From: JBEVJK01 sp963791325
GTDB taxonomy: Bacteria; Pseudomonadota; Alphaproteobacteria; Rhizobiales; Rhizobiaceae
Length of the DNA stretch: 64,000 nucleotides
Assembly (NCBI GenBank): GCA_963791325.1
Contig: CAWBRU010000018.1
Coordinates: forward strand, 186,001 to 250,000
Reading direction: 5' to 3'
Shown: positions 61,262-64,000 of the stretch, one piece after another
Numbering within the stretch: position 1 is the first letter of the stretch
Layout of the letters: the number at the start of each line of letters is the position of its first letter
Translations under genes and position numbers: made by a program
Notes under the pieces: model-generated
Told to the model about the DNA's origin: nothing
Seen by the model: only the letters and a program-made list of their open reading frames with translations
Databases searched by the model: none

Positions 61262-61672
61262 TCAATCATCTCCCGCCGCCGAAGGCGCCTCCGCCGGTCC
61301 AGGCAACAGCTCGAAATCCTCGTGGAACTCGCGGTAGTTGCAGGTGATCTCCTCGCCCACGGCAATCGCGCGGCTGGCCACGCCGCAGCTGTCGCCGGAG
61401 AAATCCGTGTTGGGGTCGTCGGCATGGTTCATGAAACGGCCGTTGTCGGCCTCGAACACCAGCAAGCCGGGCCGGCCGGGGCTCGGATAGGCGTGGCGCT
61501 CGAGCAATGCCTGCAGTACGGGATCGGCCCCGCGGTAGACCGCCTCCGAGATCAACAGATCGAAGCGCGGGTCGAACCGCCAGATCACGGCGCCGGGCGC
61601 GACCGGCTCGGCCGCAAACACCCCAACGCCTTCGACCGCACTCGGCCCCACATAAGTCTTGACCAGCAGCAT
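61262..61672 (-). CDS. SET-domain protein, putative lysine methyltransferase
   Basis: A 136-aa stand-alone SET domain. Motifs: GVGVFAAEPV near the start, then MNHADDPNT (SAM-binding and knot region) and AVGEEITCNYREF (catalytic Tyr). No pre- or post-SET Cys clusters. The start at 61672 is where the fold begins; a longer frame lacks support. Bacterial stand-alone SET proteins may methylate host or own proteins; the target is unknown. It diverges from the RlpA-like gene. Confidence 0.82.
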   Translation of the reverse strand: MLLVKTYVGPSAVEGVGVFAAEPVAPGAVIWRFDPRFDLLISEAVYRGADPVLQALLERHAYPSPGRPGLLVFEADNGRFMNHADDPNTDFSGDSCGVASRAIAVGEEITCNYREFHEDFELLPGPAEAPSAAGDD

Positions 61673-61963
61673 CGCGCCCCCATAGCCGGTTGTCGCGACG
61701 GCGCCAACGCCGCCGCTTGTCAATCGTTCCCCTCGGTGCCGTTAACCATGCTCGTCGGTAGCTCCCGCCCGGCCCATCCTGTGCCGCGCTTTGCCACATT
61801 TCCGCCGGTTTCCGGCCATAATCGCTTAATACCGTCGCAATCTATTCCTGCGCACGATAGGAGATCGGGGCTTGGCGCGGGAAGACCACGTGACGCCGCT
61901 CGCCCGGGATCATCGGAGAAGGCGAGGGGCAGCCGTGAGACGTTCATCGGGGACCGAGCGGGT

Positions 61964-63145
61964 ATGACGGCAGCGACGCGTCGGCGTCTTCATCGCGCAT
62001 CTTCTTTGGCCATGCTTTCGGCTGCCTGCCTCGGCCTCGCCGCATGCACGTCGTCGTCGACCAGCTCCATGGTCAACACCCATGGCAAGGAATACTTCCC
62101 CGAATCGATCTACGGCAAGGCGAGCCCGCTGGTGTGGAATGCGCGCACCCGGGTGCCGCGCGGCGGCGGACGCGACCAGCTCGGCAAGCCCTACATGGTC
62201 GCCGGCAAATGGTACTATCCCAAGGAAGATAAGCACTACAAAAAGATCGGCGCTGCGTCCTGGTACGGCGGCGCCTTCCACGGCCGCCTCACCGCAAATG
62301 GCGAGGTCTACGACATGACCCACCTGACGGCGGCGCACCCGACCATGCCGCTGCCCAGCTATGCCCGGGTCACCAACACTAGCAACGGCAGCTCGGTGAT
62401 CGTCCGTGTCAACGACCGTGGTCCCTACGCGGAGGGACGGATCATCGATCTGTCGCAGCGCGCGGCCCAGCTGCTCGATTGCGCCAACAGCGGCACCGCC
62501 AAAGTGCAGGTCGAATATATCGGCCGCGCCCCGCTCGACGGCCATGACGACCAGTTCCTGCTGGCCTCCTACCATCCCGGCAACCGGGTTCCCGACCCGT
62601 CGGACGGCTTGCCGACCGGGGTCATGGTGGCGATGAACGGATCAACGCCGCGGGCGGGCGTCGCGGGACCACGCAGCGGCGCCTTCCCGGGAGCGATGCG
62701 CGGCAGCGCCCAGCCGCCCGTTGCGGCGGGCGCGGCGGCGCCGACCGGCAGCCCGGTCGAGCTGCCTGCGACCGGGCCGATCGCGCCGGAACGGCCGGCC
62801 GTCGGCGTCGAGACCGCGCACGTGCAGATGACGCTTCCCACGATGTCCTATGCCGAACCCGGACAGCCGGCCGCAGGCTCGCCCTTTGCGGCGTTCGAAC
62901 ACGCTGAGCCGGCGGCGGCCGGCGGCGCCTATGTGGCTGCCGGCACATTCGCCTCGCGGGCCGAAGCCGAGCGGCTGGTCGCGGCGCTCAGCAAGCAGGG
63001 GCGGGCGATGCTGACGCCGGCTGCCGAAGGCGGCCGCCTTTGGTACGTCGTCGATGTCTATCCGGACGGCCGGCTTGACGTCGACGGCCTGCTTGAGACA
63101 GCATGGGCCCATGGCGCCCCGGACGCCATCACCGTCCGCGATTGA
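61964..63145 (+). CDS. rlpA: RlpA-like septal ring lytic transglycosylase lipoprotein
   Basis: A 393-aa lipoprotein. The lipobox LGLAAC is near residue 25. The RlpA double-psi beta-barrel (110-195) contains GAASWYGGAFHGRLTANGE and VRVNDRGPYAEGRIIDLS, which holds the catalytic Asp. A Pro/Ala linker (about 210-310) is followed by a C-terminal SPOR domain (315-390, GGAYVAAGTFASRAEAERLV) that binds denuded septal peptidoglycan. The end overlaps the next gene. Confidence 0.92.
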   Translation: MTAATRRRLHRASSLAMLSAACLGLAACTSSSTSSMVNTHGKEYFPESIYGKASPLVWNARTRVPRGGGRDQLGKPYMVAGKWYYPKEDKHYKKIGAASWYGGAFHGRLTANGEVYDMTHLTAAHPTMPLPSYARVTNTSNGSSVIVRVNDRGPYAEGRIIDLSQRAAQLLDCANSGTAKVQVEYIGRAPLDGHDDQFLLASYHPGNRVPDPSDGLPTGVMVAMNGSTPRAGVAGPRSGAFPGAMRGSAQPPVAAGAAAPTGSPVELPATGPIAPERPAVGVETAHVQMTLPTMSYAEPGQPAAGSPFAAFEHAEPAAAGGAYVAAGTFASRAEAERLVAALSKQGRAMLTPAAEGGRLWYVVDVYPDGRLDVDGLLETAWAHGAPDAITVRD

Positions 63146-64000
63146 ATCGCGTCCGACATCTCTGATCCCCGCCGTGTTGCGGGTGCTCATCAGCGCAGCT
63201 CTTGTCCTGCTTGGCGGGCCGGCCCCCGCCGCCGCGTTCGAGACCAAGGCCGCTCAGGCGTTCATGATCGATGCCGAGACCGGCACCGTGCTGTTCAGCA
63301 AGGATGCCGACAGGCCGATCCCGCCGGCCTCGCTCGCCAAGCTGATGACCATGGAGGTGGTGTTCAACGCGCTTAAGGACGGGCGGCTTGCCCCGGACAC
63401 CACCTTCAAGGTCAGTGAGAACGCCTGGCGCAAGGGCGGCGCGCCGTCGCGCACCTCGACCATGTTCGCGGCGCTCAACTCGCAGATCAAGGTGAGCGAC
63501 CTGCTTCAGGGCGTCATCGTTCAGCAGGCCAATGACGGCTGCATGGTGCTGGCGGAGGGCATGGCCGGATCCGAACAAGGCTTTGCGGCGCTGATGAATG
63601 CGCGCGCCCGTCAGCTCGGCCTCAGCCGGTCGACCTTCAGCAACGCAACCGGGCTGCCGGCGCCCGGCCAGGCGGTGACGGTCCGCGACCTCGCCGCGCT
63701 CGGCCTTTCGATCTGGCGCAACTATCCGCAATTCTACGGCCTCTATGCCCAGCCCGACTTCACCTGGAACAAGATCACGCAGCGCAACCGCAATCCGCTG
63801 CTCACCATGGGCATCGGCGCGGACGGCATGGGCATCGGCTTCACCGAGGGCTCGGGCTATGCGATCGTTGGATCGCTCGCGCAGGACGGCCGGCGGCTGT
63901 TTGCCGCGATGGGCGGACTGGCGAGCGAGAAGGAACGCGCCGAGGAGGCCCGCCGGCTGCTCGAATTCGGGCTCAACGGGTTCCGGCGGACGGTGCTGTT
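63111..64000 (+). CDS. D-alanyl-D-alanine carboxypeptidase-like protein (partial at window end)
   Basis: A penicillin-binding protein of the DacA/DacF type, truncated by the window edge. The start is either ATG 63111 (inside rlpA) or GTG 63174. A signal-like segment is followed by the SxxK motif in PASLAKLMTMEVV. The SxN motif reads QQANDG (Ser replaced by Gln), and the KTG position reads GMGIGFTEGSGY (Lys-Thr replaced). If confirmed, the enzyme would have lost two of three catalytic motifs and could be a non-catalytic cell-wall binder. It overlaps rlpA by 35 nt. Confidence 0.82.
   Translation, partial: MAPRTPSPSAIESRPTSLIPAVLRVLISAALVLLGGPAPAAAFETKAAQAFMIDAETGTVLFSKDADRPIPPASLAKLMTMEVVFNALKDGRLAPDTTFKVSENAWRKGGAPSRTSTMFAALNSQIKVSDLLQGVIVQQANDGCMVLAEGMAGSEQGFAALMNARARQLGLSRSTFSNATGLPAPGQAVTVRDLAALGLSIWRNYPQFYGLYAQPDFTWNKITQRNRNPLLTMGIGADGMGIGFTEGSGYAIVGSLAQDGRRLFAAMGGLASEKERAEEARRLLEFGLNGFRRTVL

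Noticed and set aside
61019..61963. An open frame that would extend rlpA upstream through the tRNA region
   Set aside because: It runs antisense across tRNA-Ser and the SET gene. The lipoprotein signal at 61964 is the natural start.
1..64000. CRISPR arrays, complete insertion sequences, prophage or toxin-antitoxin modules
   Set aside because: No regularly spaced repeats, intact transposase, phage structural genes or recognisable toxin pairs were seen. The only mobile trace is the integrase remnant, plus possibly the tRNA-like fragment.

Overview
The window is high-GC DNA from an alphaproteobacterium, most likely of the Hyphomicrobiales (Rhizobiales). The evidence is the content: a CoxMNOP-type oxidase operon, cbb3 oxidase with ccoI/ccoS, DUF992 and DUF1476 proteins, Frc-type sugar transport, PuuE-type deacetylases and the general codon bias. 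I cannot fix the genus. Genes are dense, many stop/start pairs overlap as ATGA, and no complete insertion sequence, prophage or CRISPR array is visible.

Layout. 1-6.6 kb: a sugar-binding protein diverging from a LacI regulator and an SDR, a DMT exporter, a cupredoxin-like protein, a decayed outer-membrane gene and an FAD oxidase. 6.9-11.6 kb: a TPR protein, a large zinc-ribbon/cyclase/ATPase/TPR signalling protein and a redoxin. 12.3-17.7 kb: a CoxMNOP-like terminal oxidase with a subunit IV, converging on a DUF2189 membrane protein. 18.4-25.9 kb, minus strand: an arginine deiminase operon (outer-membrane protein, two transporters, arcA, arcB, arcC, HdeA-like). 26.2-34.9 kb: a block rich in exported proteins (AI-2E exporter, DUF3300, DUF2950, NHL-propeller, two DUF992) with an ATPase-inhibitor homologue, an integrase scar and a repeated 18-nt upstream motif.

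35.3-42.4 kb: cbb3 oxidase and assembly genes (ccoN-O-Q-P, small membrane protein, DUF2189, ccoI, ccoS, small membrane protein), then an exonuclease III remnant. 42.6-49.2 kb, minus strand: an Frc-like ABC importer followed by a nucleoside hydrolase, a ROK regulator and a GH32 enzyme, diverging from a LysR gene. 50.5-56.5 kb, minus strand: a quaternary-amine-type ABC importer interleaved with an M24-fold enzyme lacking metal ligands, a PuuE-like deacetylase and an SDR. It diverges from a plus-strand set (TPR-like regulator, epimerase, second PuuE). 61-64 kb: tRNA-Ser(UGA), a SET-domain protein, an RlpA-like lipoprotein and a penicillin-binding-type carboxypeptidase cut by the window end.

Together the genes describe a respiratory heterotroph with two alternative terminal oxidases, arginine fermentation for low-oxygen or acid stress, and several substrate-specific import and catabolic cassettes. 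The most interesting items are the shared 18-nt motif ahead of three exported-protein genes, the amine-importer/M24/PuuE cluster, and several enzymes whose signature catalytic residues are changed (CcoI, M24 protein, terminal carboxypeptidase).
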